Shown: positions 52,333 to 62,484 of the stretch, piece after piece
How positions within the stretch are numbered: position 1 is the stretch's first letter
Layout: every line of letters begins with the position of its first letter
Source of the DNA: Bacteroidota bacterium
Lineage (GTDB): Bacteria > Bacteroidota > Ignavibacteria > Kryptoniales > JAKASW01
Direction: 5' to 3'
NCBI GenBank assembly: GCA_023381615.1
Contig: JAMCQL010000056.1
Location: 35,932 to 99,931 of the forward strand
DNA length: 64,000 bases
Made by a program: the position numbers and the translations under genes
Notes under the pieces: generated by a model
The model's database searches: none
Told to the model about the DNA's origin: nothing
What the model saw: only the letters and a program-made list of their open reading frames with translations

Positions 52333-55300
52333 CTATTCGATAAGACTTTCAGCTTCGCGCGTCTCAATCGGATGTGCCGCCGATATCTTCGACTTCGAGT
52401 TGCCAGCGGATGCCGTCGCACTTTTTCCATCAAATCTCCGATAAGCCTCGAACAAGATCTTTGCGAGGTGAACTACTTTTGCTTTTGCCCCCTGCGCAAT
52501 TTGCATATTGCATGTTCCGCATGTTGTAACGACCTCGTCCACATCTGCCGATTTTATATTCTTAAAAAGGCTTGATCCAATTTTCATCGACAGATCGTAA
52601 AACTGCTCTTTCATTCCGAATGTTCCTGCCATTCCGCAGCACGTGTCTTCACTGAGTTCGATCACTTCCAATCCCGGAATTAATTTCATCAGTTCAATCG
52701 GCTGCCGCTTGACACCAAAAGGAACTGAATGACATGGATTGTGGTATGTAACTCTTTTCTTCACTTCTCCGAAATTTGTGTTTAGCTCACCGTTCTCATA
52801 CATCTCATACAGATAATGTGAGAGTTCGTGAACGTGGCTTGAAAACTCCGAAGCCGTTCCGTTCTTGATTATTTTCGGGTAATCTTCCTTGAGCGCTAGC
52901 GCACAGCTCGGAGCCGATGCCACGACCTCGAAACCATCTTCGATGTAACGCATCATCTGTTCGATGTTCCATTGCGCATCTTCGACAACGTCGTTTCTGC
53001 TTCCGGTCGTGATTCGCGCTATCCCGCAGCATCTGAGTGAATCGAGGACGCGGACGTCGACATTATTCCGGCGCAGAACTTCCACTGTCGCGATTCCCTC
53101 GCCGGCTACGTCGTTGAAGTTCGCAAAACATCCCGCGAAATAGACAACTTTTTTCTGTGGTTTATCAGGTGTCTTTGTGCGAAGAAAACGTTTGTAAAGT
53201 GGCTTTTGAAACAAAGGGAGCTGCCGACGGCTGTCGATCCCGAATAACTTTTCAAGCGGTTTGCGGAAGAAATTCAGATTTGAAGTGACATTTGCCAGCG
53301 TCGGACTCACCGATGCCGCTGCCGAGAGAGCAGGGAGGTGATCGATAAATTTGTCCTGAGCTGATCGCTCAGTCCTGTCGAAGAAAATCGTCTTGGCTTC
53401 GATTACGATTCCGGGTATGTCGATTTGCGTCGGACATTCTGAAAGACATAGTTTGCAGTTGAAGCAGTAATCGAGAACGTCTTTGAATTCTTTTTGCGCC
53501 AGGAAGCCTGAATCCAAATTCCCGCTGATAACGGCGCGCAGTATGTTTCCTTTTGCTCGCGGAGTTGCTCTTTCGTCGAAGGTAGCAAGTGCCGTCGGGC
53601 AATAGCTCAAGCAGGCTCCGCAGCCGTGGCACTTTTCTATTTCATGCGCGATCTTCTCTTCGCTCAAAGAAGTTCTTGTTTCAATGCGGTTGTAGTTCTC
53701 TCCGTAACGAAGATCATGGACAATGGAAGTTCCTTGCTCGCCGATAATCTTGCCGGGATTTAGTATCCCTTTAGGGTCGAATATCTCTTTGACTTTTCTG
53801 AAGAGCGAATAAACTTCTTCTCCGTAAAGACGGGACAGAAATGGAGTCCGGAGAAATCCATCACCGTGTTCGCCGCTCAGCGTTCCGCCAAGTGAGATAG
53901 CGAGATTGTAAACTTCGTTCGCGAGTGGTTCAATCTTCCTGAGATGGTCTCGGTTCTTTAGATCAAGGAGCAGAAGCGCGTGAGTGTTTCCGCTTCCGGC
54001 ATGACCGTACAAAGCGTATTGGACTTTATAATGTTTGAAAATCTCTTGTGCGCCGGCAAGATAATCCGGAAGCTTCTCGACCGGAACCGCAGCGTCTTCG
54101 ACGACCGACGTTTTCTTGCCTGGCTTTTCTATTTTATAGAAGATTGATGAAGCTTCTTTCCTGACGCGCCAGAGTTTCGCCGCTTCTTTCTCGTCACGCG
54201 GAAGTATTTGTTTGCTAGGAAGACGAAGTTTATTGAGATGCTCAGAGAGTTTCCGGATCTTGTCTTCGGCTAATCCTCGCTCGCCTTCTTCGAATTCGAA
54301 TATCAAGATCGAGACAAAATTTTCTTCTAACAGTTCGTCGATCCGCGGGTCAAGTCCGAGCGCGGCGTTGGCAAAAGTCTTGTCGAGCATCTCGACAGCG
54401 GCCGGTTTGAATTGCAGCGACTCGTTCGCAGCAGCAGCACACGATTCATAAGAAGGGAAATACGCGATGAGATTCCGACGTTCGGCCGGCAATGGCGTGA
54501 GTTTAAGCTTTGCTTCGACCGTTATCCCGAGCGTGCCTTCGCTTCCGCACAAAAGTTTTGTTAGGTCAATTCCGTCATTGCCAAGCGCGTCGTGAAGATT
54601 ATATCCGCACGAATTTTTCTGCGACTTCGGAAATCTCTTTTGTATCAGGTCACGATGAGGTGAGAGGAGATCGAATGTTTTTCTTGCAAAATCGTCGTTA
54701 TTCGAAGTTTCGGAGACCGTGCGGACTTCGCCGTCGGCTGTGACGATTTTCAGTTCGAGTATATTGTCTTTTGTCGCGCCGTACTTGACGGTATGTGCAC
54801 CTGCCGCATTCGTTCCGATCATTCCGCCGATGACGCATTGTTTTCCGCTCGATGGGTCGGGACCGAACATAAGAGCGGGAATATTGTCCCAAAGGGACGC
54901 CTCGGCGGAATAATGGAACAATGGAATGTTATCCGAATGTCCGAAAGGACTCCTTCGGAGGATCCCTTCGGGAGAATGCCGGATTGATGGATCGCTGGAT
55001 TGATGGTTTGAAGTGCGAAGGGTTTTGTTGAGCTGGTCGAGTACCACACCTGGTTGGACTCTTGCAGAACGTTCTTCAGGGTTGACCGCGAGGATTCCCC
55101 GGAAATATTTATTGAAGACCAATATTATTCCGCTGCCGATCGATTGTCCTGCAAGGCTTGTCCCAGCGCCGCGGCTCGTGATGGGAATATCATGTTCGCT
55201 GCAATAGCGGACGACGGCCGCTACATCTTCAACATTTCTTGGGACTACGACACCGAGCGGCTTGACCTGATAGATGCAGGCGGCTGTGCCGAACAAAATT

Positions 55301-55380
55301 CTTGAGATGTCGTCGAAGAGAACTTCGCCGGAGATGCGCTGCTTTAGATCGCGCTCGATGCTCCGCGCGTCACGGTTCAT
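52333..55380 (-). CDS. FAD/Fe-S 2-hydroxyacid dehydrogenase (GlcD-GlcF fusion, YdiJ-like)
   Basis: The product is 1015 residues. FAD-binding type 4 (about 35-310: TSRGAGTSLAGQS, GPDPSSGKQCVIGGMIGTNA), FAD-oxidase C (about 320-540: YGHAGSGNTHALLLLD, SLGGTLSGEHGDG), two ferredoxin sets (CHGCGACLSYCPTA, CFNCKLCLSECPTQ), and CCG domains (FAGCFANFN, CCGIAR, CCGMAGTFGM). It oxidises D-lactate, glycolate or a related acid. Residues 122-168 are a repeat-derived insertion in the FAD domain (54877-55017). It begins 1 nt after the CDF gene ends. Confidence 0.92.
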   Translation of the reverse strand: MNRDARSIERDLKQRISGEVLFDDISRILFGTAACIYQVKPLGVVVPRNVEDVAAVVRYCSEHDIPITSRGAGTSLAGQSIGSGIILVFNKYFRGILAVNPEERSARVQPGVVLDQLNKTLRTSNHQSSDPSIRHSPEGILRRSPFGHSDNIPLFHYSAEASLWDNIPALMFGPDPSSGKQCVIGGMIGTNAAGAHTVKYGATKDNILELKIVTADGEVRTVSETSNNDDFARKTFDLLSPHRDLIQKRFPKSQKNSCGYNLHDALGNDGIDLTKLLCGSEGTLGITVEAKLKLTPLPAERRNLIAYFPSYESCAAAANESLQFKPAAVEMLDKTFANAALGLDPRIDELLEENFVSILIFEFEEGERGLAEDKIRKLSEHLNKLRLPSKQILPRDEKEAAKLWRVRKEASSIFYKIEKPGKKTSVVEDAAVPVEKLPDYLAGAQEIFKHYKVQYALYGHAGSGNTHALLLLDLKNRDHLRKIEPLANEVYNLAISLGGTLSGEHGDGFLRTPFLSRLYGEEVYSLFRKVKEIFDPKGILNPGKIIGEQGTSIVHDLRYGENYNRIETRTSLSEEKIAHEIEKCHGCGACLSYCPTALATFDERATPRAKGNILRAVISGNLDSGFLAQKEFKDVLDYCFNCKLCLSECPTQIDIPGIVIEAKTIFFDRTERSAQDKFIDHLPALSAAASVSPTLANVTSNLNFFRKPLEKLFGIDSRRQLPLFQKPLYKRFLRTKTPDKPQKKVVYFAGCFANFNDVAGEGIATVEVLRRNNVDVRVLDSLRCCGIARITTGSRNDVVEDAQWNIEQMMRYIEDGFEVVASAPSCALALKEDYPKIIKNGTASEFSSHVHELSHYLYEMYENGELNTNFGEVKKRVTYHNPCHSVPFGVKRQPIELMKLIPGLEVIELSEDTCCGMAGTFGMKEQFYDLSMKIGSSLFKNIKSADVDEVVTTCGTCNMQIAQGAKAKVVHLAKILFEAYRRFDGKSATASAGNSKSKISAAHPIETREAESLIE
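54877..55017. repeat. In-frame repeat insertion in the FAD-binding domain
   Basis: Between the conserved LDQLNKTL and MFGPDPSSGK blocks there are about 47 extra codons. The DNA has ATGGAACAATGGAATG and GGATTGATGGATCGCTGG units and the palindrome GTCCGAAAGGACTCCTTCGGAGG, all of which match intergenic repeats elsewhere in this window. The frame stays open, so the protein gains the segment SNHQSSDPSIRHSPEG and following. Confidence 0.85.
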
Positions 55381-55381
55381 T

Positions 55382-56317
55382 TTATCTTATCCCGTTCTCC
55401 GGGTCCCTTGGATGCGCGTTTCTGTCGCGGTATTGCGAAATCAAATCTTCTTCGCAGTCCCGACCCAGGCGGGATTCAAGCTGGAACGTGGGATGGTCGA
55501 TGCTGAATTTGTCGGCAAGCAGTCTCTCCAGGTCGTTGGTTATTGTTCCGGTGCGGCTTAGTTGCATATCGTCGACAACGATGTGCGCAGAGAGCGCGCG
55601 GAAATCCGATGATAGACTCCAGATATGAAGATGGTGCACTCCCTTTATGCCGGGAGAACTCTTAATGAATTCCGCTACCTCGTTGAGATCGATTCCCTTC
55701 GGAGAACCTTCGGTAAGAATATTTACCGATTCGAGAAGCAAATCCCATGAACTCTTTATTATGAAAATTCCGATGATTACGGAGACAATCAGATCGAGGA
55801 TAGAAAAATTGAAAAGAGAAATTGCGATTGCAGTAATGATTACTGCCGCCGATTCAAGAGTGTCGGTCACCAGGTGGAGAAAAGCGCTCTTGACGTTCAG
55901 GTTTTCTTCGCGATGCTTATGTAATAGAAAAACCGAAAACAGATTCGCTGCAAAACCGATTGTCGCGATGATGAGCATTAGCTGTGTGTGGATCTGCAAG
56001 GGATGCGAGAATCTGCCGATCGCTTCGTAAATGATGTAAGCGCCGATCAAGACAAGCAGGACGGAATTTATGAACGCTGCTAAGATCTCGAAGCGGAGAT
56101 ATCCGTAAGACTTCTTAGTGTTCCCGGTCCAGTTCATCATCCGCGTCGCGATAAGGCTGATTATCAGTGCAACGAAGTCGCTGAAGTTGTGCATCGCGTC
56201 GGAGACAAGCGCGAGGCTGTTTGCGAATGCACCGCCGACGAGTTCCGTTAAGGCGATTAATCCGTTTAACAGAATCGAATAGAAGAGTTTGCGTTCGAGC
56301 TGACGCTTATTATCCAT
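55382..56317 (-). CDS. Cation diffusion facilitator family transporter
   Basis: The product is 311 residues with six transmembrane helices. NSLALVSDAMHNFSDFVALI (H and D pairs) and LHLVTDTLESAAVI form the zinc-type metal site in helices 2 and 5, and HHLHIWSLSSDFRALSAHIVV is the C-terminal cytoplasmic domain. It exports Zn2+ or a similar cation from the cytoplasm in exchange for protons. Repeat CCCGACCCAGGCGGGA encodes SRLGR near residue 285. Confidence 0.93.
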   Translation of the reverse strand: MDNKRQLERKLFYSILLNGLIALTELVGGAFANSLALVSDAMHNFSDFVALIISLIATRMMNWTGNTKKSYGYLRFEILAAFINSVLLVLIGAYIIYEAIGRFSHPLQIHTQLMLIIATIGFAANLFSVFLLHKHREENLNVKSAFLHLVTDTLESAAVIITAIAISLFNFSILDLIVSVIIGIFIIKSSWDLLLESVNILTEGSPKGIDLNEVAEFIKSSPGIKGVHHLHIWSLSSDFRALSAHIVVDDMQLSRTGTITNDLERLLADKFSIDHPTFQLESRLGRDCEEDLISQYRDRNAHPRDPENGIR

Positions 56318-56556
56318 GCTTAAATTTCAATTACTTGAACCTCAAAGTCAACGAAAGGGAAGGATGTCAGATTCCGGCGTATCCCGGCAGCAAAGTGTGT
56401 GATGCCTACTTCTCACGTAACCCCTTCGTTCAATTCCTTGTCACCTAACGACGCGACTTGTATTTATCGTGGCTGCGAGATTGGAAATCAAACCAAGATG
56501 GATGCATCTGATATGCCTGAGCAGCCGCATCCCATTTGGGAGGAACGGCAGGAGGT

Positions 56557-57678
56557 CTAGCGGCGGGATCGGGATTCCGAGAGGACCTGCTCAATTACAC
56601 CCATCGTCTGATCGGCAGCGAGGTCCCAGTCGAAGCGTGTCGACCACTTCAAGGCACCTTCGGAAAGGCGGGTGCGCAGGCTCTTGTCCCGAAGCACCAG
56701 AAGTATCTTTTCGGCTAGTTCCTCCCGGTTGCCGTATTCGAATAAAAGTCCCGTTTCATTGTCGACGACCGCATCCCTCAGTCCCTGGACGTTGCTCGAC
56801 ACAGTCGGTGTGCCGCACGCGTTGGCTTCGATGACGGTTAATCCCCATCCTTCCTTTGCTGAGGTATTGACGGCAATATCCATCTCGTTCAAGGTGCGAA
56901 CCTTCTCGTCCTCGCTGACAAAGCCGGCGAATTTCACCGACGAACCGATGCCCAGTCGAGACGCAACCTCCATGAGCCTCGGACGATCATCCCCATCGCC
57001 GACAATTACAAGCCGTGCTTCGGGTACCTCTCGCAGAACGACGGGGAAGGCTTCAATGAGGTGATCGATACTCTTATATTTTTTCAATCGTCCGACCATC
57101 CCGATAAGCGGTCCGGACCCACGATCCACCTCGACGCGGTGGAAGAGTTCATGATCGACTCCGTATGGTATGAGATGGGTCCGCGACGAGTCGAATCCTG
57201 CAGTAACCAATTCGTTCTGAGTGCTGGGTGATCCAACTATCCAGTGAAGCCGTTTGTACCGAGGGAGCGAGGCTCGCTCAGCTAGATAAACGTATGATGC
57301 GACGGGAAAAGACGCTTCAAAGAAGATGCTTCTTCCGAAAAGGTGATGTGTTACGCCAAGGAGAGGTTCGCGGACATAGAACGGAGTGAAGAACGGGATC
57401 TTGTTGAGATCGTCGACCACAAGGTCGTACCCTTCACGCCGGAAGCGGGAGCGGTAACGGAGGGGGACAAGGTAGTTGAAGAGGGAGCGCCCGCCTTCCC
57501 GGATGACCCTTATTCCGTTGAGCTCCTCTTCCGGGCTCGATCCTTCGAACCGTGAACAGAACAGCGTAACCTCGTGTCCCCGGGCAGCGATCCGTTCGAA
57601 AACCTCGTGAAGATGTACTTCTGCGCCTCCGGCAAGCGGGTTCCGGATGTCCTGCCAATTGAAAATGAGGATGCGCAT
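56557..57678 (-). CDS. Glycosyltransferase family 4
   Basis: The product is 373 residues with a GT-B fold. GGAEVHLHEVFERIAARGHEV is the acceptor-side glycine motif; GMVGRLKKYKSIDHLIEAF and KEGWGLTVIEANACGTPTV (the EX7E retaining motif) form the nucleotide-sugar side. It transfers a sugar to a surface glycan. It is 3 nt after the methyltransferase gene; both look richer in G+C than the genes around, which may mean transfer. Confidence 0.92.
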   Translation of the reverse strand: MRILIFNWQDIRNPLAGGAEVHLHEVFERIAARGHEVTLFCSRFEGSSPEEELNGIRVIREGGRSLFNYLVPLRYRSRFRREGYDLVVDDLNKIPFFTPFYVREPLLGVTHHLFGRSIFFEASFPVASYVYLAERASLPRYKRLHWIVGSPSTQNELVTAGFDSSRTHLIPYGVDHELFHRVEVDRGSGPLIGMVGRLKKYKSIDHLIEAFPVVLREVPEARLVIVGDGDDRPRLMEVASRLGIGSSVKFAGFVSEDEKVRTLNEMDIAVNTSAKEGWGLTVIEANACGTPTVSSNVQGLRDAVVDNETGLLFEYGNREELAEKILLVLRDKSLRTRLSEGALKWSTRFDWDLAADQTMGVIEQVLSESRSRR

Positions 57679-57681
57679 CGG

Positions 57682-58509
57682 TCAGCCGACGGGCTTACGC
57701 GCGATAATGCCGAATGAAAGTGCTGTATTGTGGACAATCGGCGTTTCACGAAGCGTTTCCCTGAGCTGCCGCCGAATTGACGTCATCGGTTTGAAGAACG
57801 TGGGGTAAAGCGGAAGACGAACTCCCACTTTCCGCAGTGCTTCACGCGTTGCGCGGTAAAAGAGACTGGGGTACATCCACTCACCGTATGTCCGAACGGC
57901 AACAAGCCCGTGGCCGCGGAGAATCTCCCGCAATTCGAGAACGGAGAACTCGCGTTCCCAACCGGCAAACCATTTGTCGACAGCGATGAGAGCATGTTTG
58001 ACGAGTGTGTAAACATGATATCGCTGCGGAACGTCGACAAGAAGATACCCGCCCGGTTTCAGTACACGGATGTTCTCGTCCAAAAGTGCTTCCGCCTTCG
58101 AGGGCCGGAAATGTTCGAGGAGGCCCTGATGGAATACAATATCGAAGCTCCCGTTTTCGAACGGCAGCCCGAAAGCATCACCACCGATCATATTGACATC
58201 TACTTCCTCTTCCGAGGCAATTTCTTTAATGATCTTCAGCGAGCTTGCGGCGTAGTCGAGGAGGAACACGCTTGCACCATACGTGGTGAGCTTGAAACTG
58301 TCCCTTCCGGTTCCGGCGCCCACTTCCAGCACCTTTTTTTTGTCAAGAACGGTTACTCGCAGGAGATTTCGGAGAACTCTGTCGTTGTTGGAATAGACTT
58401 CGTGAAATTCTTTCTTGTCTCTCCAGAAATCTTCCCAGTGAGATTTCGTGGATTCCTTCCCATGTGTGCCGACACTCCGATCTGAGTATACGGAATTATC
58501 TATATTCAT
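57682..58509 (-). CDS. SAM-dependent class I methyltransferase
   Basis: The product is 275 residues. VLEVGAGTGRDSFKL is the SAM-binding motif I, MIGGDAFGLPFENGSFDIVF covers motifs II and post-II, and LLEHFRPSKAEALLDENIRVLKPGGYLLVDVP completes a Methyltransf_11-type core. In a glycan locus it probably methylates a sugar or lipid-linked glycan, but the acceptor is not known. It is in operon with the GT4 gene. Confidence 0.88.
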   Translation of the reverse strand: MNIDNSVYSDRSVGTHGKESTKSHWEDFWRDKKEFHEVYSNNDRVLRNLLRVTVLDKKKVLEVGAGTGRDSFKLTTYGASVFLLDYAASSLKIIKEIASEEEVDVNMIGGDAFGLPFENGSFDIVFHQGLLEHFRPSKAEALLDENIRVLKPGGYLLVDVPQRYHVYTLVKHALIAVDKWFAGWEREFSVLELREILRGHGLVAVRTYGEWMYPSLFYRATREALRKVGVRLPLYPTFFKPMTSIRRQLRETLRETPIVHNTALSFGIIARKPVG

Positions 58510-58644
58510 TAATTATTCTCCGTTTGTTTCTTAGCGCGGTGTTTCTAAAATAAGAATCCTGCCACGGGCGAAAGATGCATTACAAAACGTGAGGCAACTG
58601 AAACCCGTCCATGATTGATCCGAATATCGACAAAACACGGACGA

Positions 58645-59622
58645 CTAATCGCGGTTCTGCTCAAGAGCAAGATCTGATGCCACCATTTCTACCACTAAAT
58701 CGTGAAATTTCACCTTGGCATGCCAGTCAAGAACCTTATGTGCTTTGCTCGCATCGCCGAGCAAATGATCGACCTCGGCCGGTCGAAAGAATCTCGGATC
58801 GACCACGACATAGTCCTCGTAATTCAAGCCGACATGTTCAAAGGCAACCTGGCAAAACTCTCTCACGGAATGAGTCTCGCCGGTAGCCACGACGAAGTCA
58901 TCCGGTTCGTCCTTCTGCAACATCAGCCACATGGCCTCGACATAATCCTTTGCATGTCCCCAGTCTCGAAAAGCGTCCAGATTTCCCAGCGGGAGCTTAG
59001 AAGCTCTTCCCAGTTTTACCTTCGCAACAGTGGAGCTTATCTTGCGTGTTACGAACTCATATCCCCTTCTGGGGGATTCGTGATTGTACAGGATTCCGCC
59101 CGCCGCGAAAAGGTTGTAAGCTTCGCGGTAATTCCGGGTGAGCTCGTACCCGGCAACCTTTGAAACGCCATATGATGAACGTGGATGGAATTTAGTCCTC
59201 TCGTTTTGCGGCACCTCCTCGGCCTTGCCGAACATTTCGCTCGAGCCGGCAAAGTAGAATCTGCATGATGGTACGATCTCCTTCAGTGCGGAAAGCATAA
59301 AATGGGTGCCGCTAATATTTGTGTTCAATGTCGAAAATTCGTCCTCGAATGAATAACTGACAAAACTCTGTGCGGCTAAATGGTAGCACTCATCCGGTTT
59401 CACATCGGTTATTACTTTCCAGATGCTGGGAAAACTCTCTAGCGATGCAGCATGAATTTGGATATCATTTAGTAAATGTCTTATGCGCCACATCCTATGC
59501 TCAGGGTCTTCCAGAGCGACACGTCGGACGATTCCGTGGACACTGTATCCTTTCTGTAAGAGAAGCTCGGCCAGATATGAGCCATCCTGACCGGTAATAC
59601 CTGTGATTAAAGCCTTTTTCAT
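58645..59622 (-). CDS. gmd: GDP-mannose 4,6-dehydratase
   Basis: The product is 325 residues. GITGQDGSYLAELLLQKGY is the NADP-binding Rossmann motif, CYHLAAQSFV and FAGSSEMFG the family signatures, Y151xxxK155 the catalytic pair with E129, and NHESPRRGYEFVTRKI the substrate loop. It converts GDP-mannose to GDP-4-keto-6-deoxymannose for GDP-fucose, rhamnose or perosamine in the surface glycan. The partner reductase is not in view. Confidence 0.95.
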   Translation of the reverse strand: MKKALITGITGQDGSYLAELLLQKGYSVHGIVRRVALEDPEHRMWRIRHLLNDIQIHAASLESFPSIWKVITDVKPDECYHLAAQSFVSYSFEDEFSTLNTNISGTHFMLSALKEIVPSCRFYFAGSSEMFGKAEEVPQNERTKFHPRSSYGVSKVAGYELTRNYREAYNLFAAGGILYNHESPRRGYEFVTRKISSTVAKVKLGRASKLPLGNLDAFRDWGHAKDYVEAMWLMLQKDEPDDFVVATGETHSVREFCQVAFEHVGLNYEDYVVVDPRFFRPAEVDHLLGDASKAHKVLDWHAKVKFHDLVVEMVASDLALEQNRD

Positions 59623-59718
59623 ACATTATATCCCATGTGTGTTAAAAATTTTGTGCATGACGAACCACTTGGATAACGGTGTCGTTGCCCGGGCGACGGA
59701 TTCGTAATAAATTTGCCA

Positions 59719-62484
59719 CTATTTGCCGAGAGAGTCAACCTCCGGATTATTCCTTCCCTTGACCATCGCCTGGAGTTCCTGAATCTTGAACTGGATGCTC
59801 TTCTCGCTGGGGAACATACCCTGAAGCTTCGTAAGAAGCCCGATTTCTTTCTGGTATTCCCCCTTCTCTTCATATATGTCGAGGAGAATTCTATATGGGT
59901 TATAAGCCGATTGAATGTCCATCGGGTTTCGCTCGATCGCCGCTTTCGCATCTTTTTCAACAACAGTCGAAAATTTCTCGAATTTGTCTTTCGCGCCGGC
60001 TAAGTAATAAAGTCTCGAAACGTCGGAAAGAATCCGGTAGTCGAGAGGCGTAATTTCGATCGGAATTTTAGACTCCATCGAATCGAGCGCTGCTATCATT
60101 CCTGCACTGTCCCCTCGTTCAATGTAATATGCCGCAAGCCGCATGAAAGAATTTCGGTAATTTAAAGTTAATCTTCTCGCATTATCGTCGTAGTAAACAT
60201 TCGGATTGTTCATGTTCGTGAATCTGAATCCGTAATGTTGCCCAGTATAAAAACCGTCCGGCTTATTAAAAAGACATTGCCTCATGATGTCGGGATTTAT
60301 CTTGTATTGTCCGCCTTCCGGACGCTGGACATATGGCATGACTTCGAGAGCCATTCCTTGCATTTGAAGATAATTCTGCAAACCGATAAAATTTTCAGGC
60401 GAAACTGTCACCGCAAAATAGACAGGGCGCTGCCATTTATCTGTTTCAACAATGTTTCTCACCACGAGATCCTGCACCCGAACTCCTTGAACGTCACCGC
60501 CGCCAAGAGTCGGATTCATTACGAATTGCATGTAAGCCTTGTTCGTAATCGATGTGTCCGTCGCTCCGTACTCTCTGTAATCTTTCGGAGAGACCGGGAT
60601 GCTGACTACCGTGGGCCGCCATTGCACAGGACCGCGTGCGACTTGCTCGACGGCTTGATCGCTATAGCTCATTGGAACCTTAGCCGTGCCGTGAGGCATT
60701 TCATTTTTCAATTGCAGAATGTACCAATCTGTGTTGAGCAGACTGAGATTAACGATGCGAATGTCGGTGCGGACACCCATGACTTCCTGGAGATACCAGA
60801 GCGGGAATGTGTCGTTGTCGCCGTTCGTGAATAGGATCGCATCTTTCTTGCACGACTGCAAAATGTTATATGAGTAATCCCATGGAACATAGTTGCCGTT
60901 TCTATCGTGGCTGAAACGATTTTCGGCGTACATGTTCAATGGTAAAACGAGGAAGGCAAGTACCGCAAGTCCCGCAGCCGCGTAAAATTTTGTTTTTGGT
61001 TCTTTAATACGCTCGATCACCATTTCTATGATTCCCGAAACGCCGACTCCGATCCATAACGCGAGCACAAAAAATGCGCCGACAAAAAAGTAGTCGCGTT
61101 CTCTCGGTTGAGGTTCAGCCATGTTGAAATAAACGGCGAGAGCAGCGCCCATTGCTATGAACAATGCCAGGAATGCAAGCCCGAATTTCCAATCTTTTTT
61201 GAAATGGTGCCACAATCCGAACAGTGCGATGATCAAAGGAATTCCGAAATATCGTGCGGGGTAACCTCTGGTGCCGTCGAACCAACCATCTTGTGTTTTT
61301 GTAAAAGCGATGGGCGCATTCTGAATGTCGCCGGTGCGACCGATGAAATTCCAGCCGAGGTAGCGCAGGAACATGTGGTTGAATTGGTATTGCCAGAAGA
61401 AATCGAAATCCGAAGTGTACTTCTGATAATTTTGCGTGTGAATCGGATCGTTCTTGTCCCAACGCCTGTCCAAGATGGAGGGCTGTTCGCCGTACTGTGT
61501 GCGGTTCAAATAATTTACAAGCCGGGTCAGAGTGCTCGGGTTATTTTCGTTAATCGGCGGGTGTGAGTTGGCGCGGACTAAAACGAGCGTGTAAGTGGAA
61601 TAGCCGAGTACCACAAGCAGAGCCGCCATCAAAGAAACACTGAGTATTTTCTTGTTCAACTTTTCGGCTCGATATATTCCGTAAATTCCGGCGATGATGA
61701 GCGCAAGCGGCAGCATCTTCAAGATGAAACTTTCAGTGATATGGATAGGTCCGATCTGCACATCGCCGTCGAGAATTCCGGGAAGCCACTCGATAATTAT
61801 CGGATATATCACCGCGAACGACAAAATCGTTATGATTCCAAAATAAATGAATGTCCTCCATTCAAACTCGTAGTACTTGAAGTAGATAAAGAGCGCGACG
61901 GTAAAATATGCGAGCAGGCTCAGCTGGTGAATACCTATTGAAAGCCCCATCATGTATGCGATGAGTAGAAGATATTTTTCATTGCCAGGCTCGTCTGCTT
62001 TTTCGAACCAAACCAATCCCAGCCATACGACGCATGAGACAAAGAACATGCTTAGCGCGTAGACTTCCGATTCCACCGCGTTGAACCAGAACGTGTCTGT
62101 TACCGAATATGTTAGTGCGCCGATAGCCGATGCTCCGAAGACAACCATTGCACCCAAAGCATCAGTTGGAAATTTCTTCCACCGTAAGATCACCTTCACG
62201 CTTATCAGATACATAAACATTATTGTGAGTGCACTCGCCAAAGCCGATATGAGGTTTATGCGAAAACCCGCGTCGCTGACGAATGGAGTCATCATCGCGA
62301 CTCTTCCTAAAAGCGTGAAAAGCGGTGCGCCCGGCGGATGCGGTACTTCGAGTGAAAATGCCGTTGCGGCGAATTCGCCGCAATCCCAGAATGCCACCGA
62401 CGACTGGGTGGTCAAACCGTACATTAATAGAGTGAGGACAAAAATGCCCGCAGCTATATACCGATTTAGTTTTTTAAAATTCAT
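59719..62484 (-). CDS. DUF2723 membrane glycosyltransferase-like protein
   Basis: The product is 921 residues from ATG 62484, which has AGGAGA before it; an in-frame earlier start at 62553 has no such site. FWDCGEFAATAFSLEVPHPPGAPLF is the DUF2723 signature near the N-terminus with acidic D/E of GT-C enzymes. About 13 transmembrane helices follow, with REYGATD and a large soluble C-terminal part with TPR-like helices. The family is common in Bacteroidota and is linked to protein O-mannosylation; the donor is presumably lipid-linked. Confidence 0.9.
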   Translation of the reverse strand: MNFKKLNRYIAAGIFVLTLLMYGLTTQSSVAFWDCGEFAATAFSLEVPHPPGAPLFTLLGRVAMMTPFVSDAGFRINLISALASALTIMFMYLISVKVILRWKKFPTDALGAMVVFGASAIGALTYSVTDTFWFNAVESEVYALSMFFVSCVVWLGLVWFEKADEPGNEKYLLLIAYMMGLSIGIHQLSLLAYFTVALFIYFKYYEFEWRTFIYFGIITILSFAVIYPIIIEWLPGILDGDVQIGPIHITESFILKMLPLALIIAGIYGIYRAEKLNKKILSVSLMAALLVVLGYSTYTLVLVRANSHPPINENNPSTLTRLVNYLNRTQYGEQPSILDRRWDKNDPIHTQNYQKYTSDFDFFWQYQFNHMFLRYLGWNFIGRTGDIQNAPIAFTKTQDGWFDGTRGYPARYFGIPLIIALFGLWHHFKKDWKFGLAFLALFIAMGAALAVYFNMAEPQPRERDYFFVGAFFVLALWIGVGVSGIIEMVIERIKEPKTKFYAAAGLAVLAFLVLPLNMYAENRFSHDRNGNYVPWDYSYNILQSCKKDAILFTNGDNDTFPLWYLQEVMGVRTDIRIVNLSLLNTDWYILQLKNEMPHGTAKVPMSYSDQAVEQVARGPVQWRPTVVSIPVSPKDYREYGATDTSITNKAYMQFVMNPTLGGGDVQGVRVQDLVVRNIVETDKWQRPVYFAVTVSPENFIGLQNYLQMQGMALEVMPYVQRPEGGQYKINPDIMRQCLFNKPDGFYTGQHYGFRFTNMNNPNVYYDDNARRLTLNYRNSFMRLAAYYIERGDSAGMIAALDSMESKIPIEITPLDYRILSDVSRLYYLAGAKDKFEKFSTVVEKDAKAAIERNPMDIQSAYNPYRILLDIYEEKGEYQKEIGLLTKLQGMFPSEKSIQFKIQELQAMVKGRNNPEVDSLGK

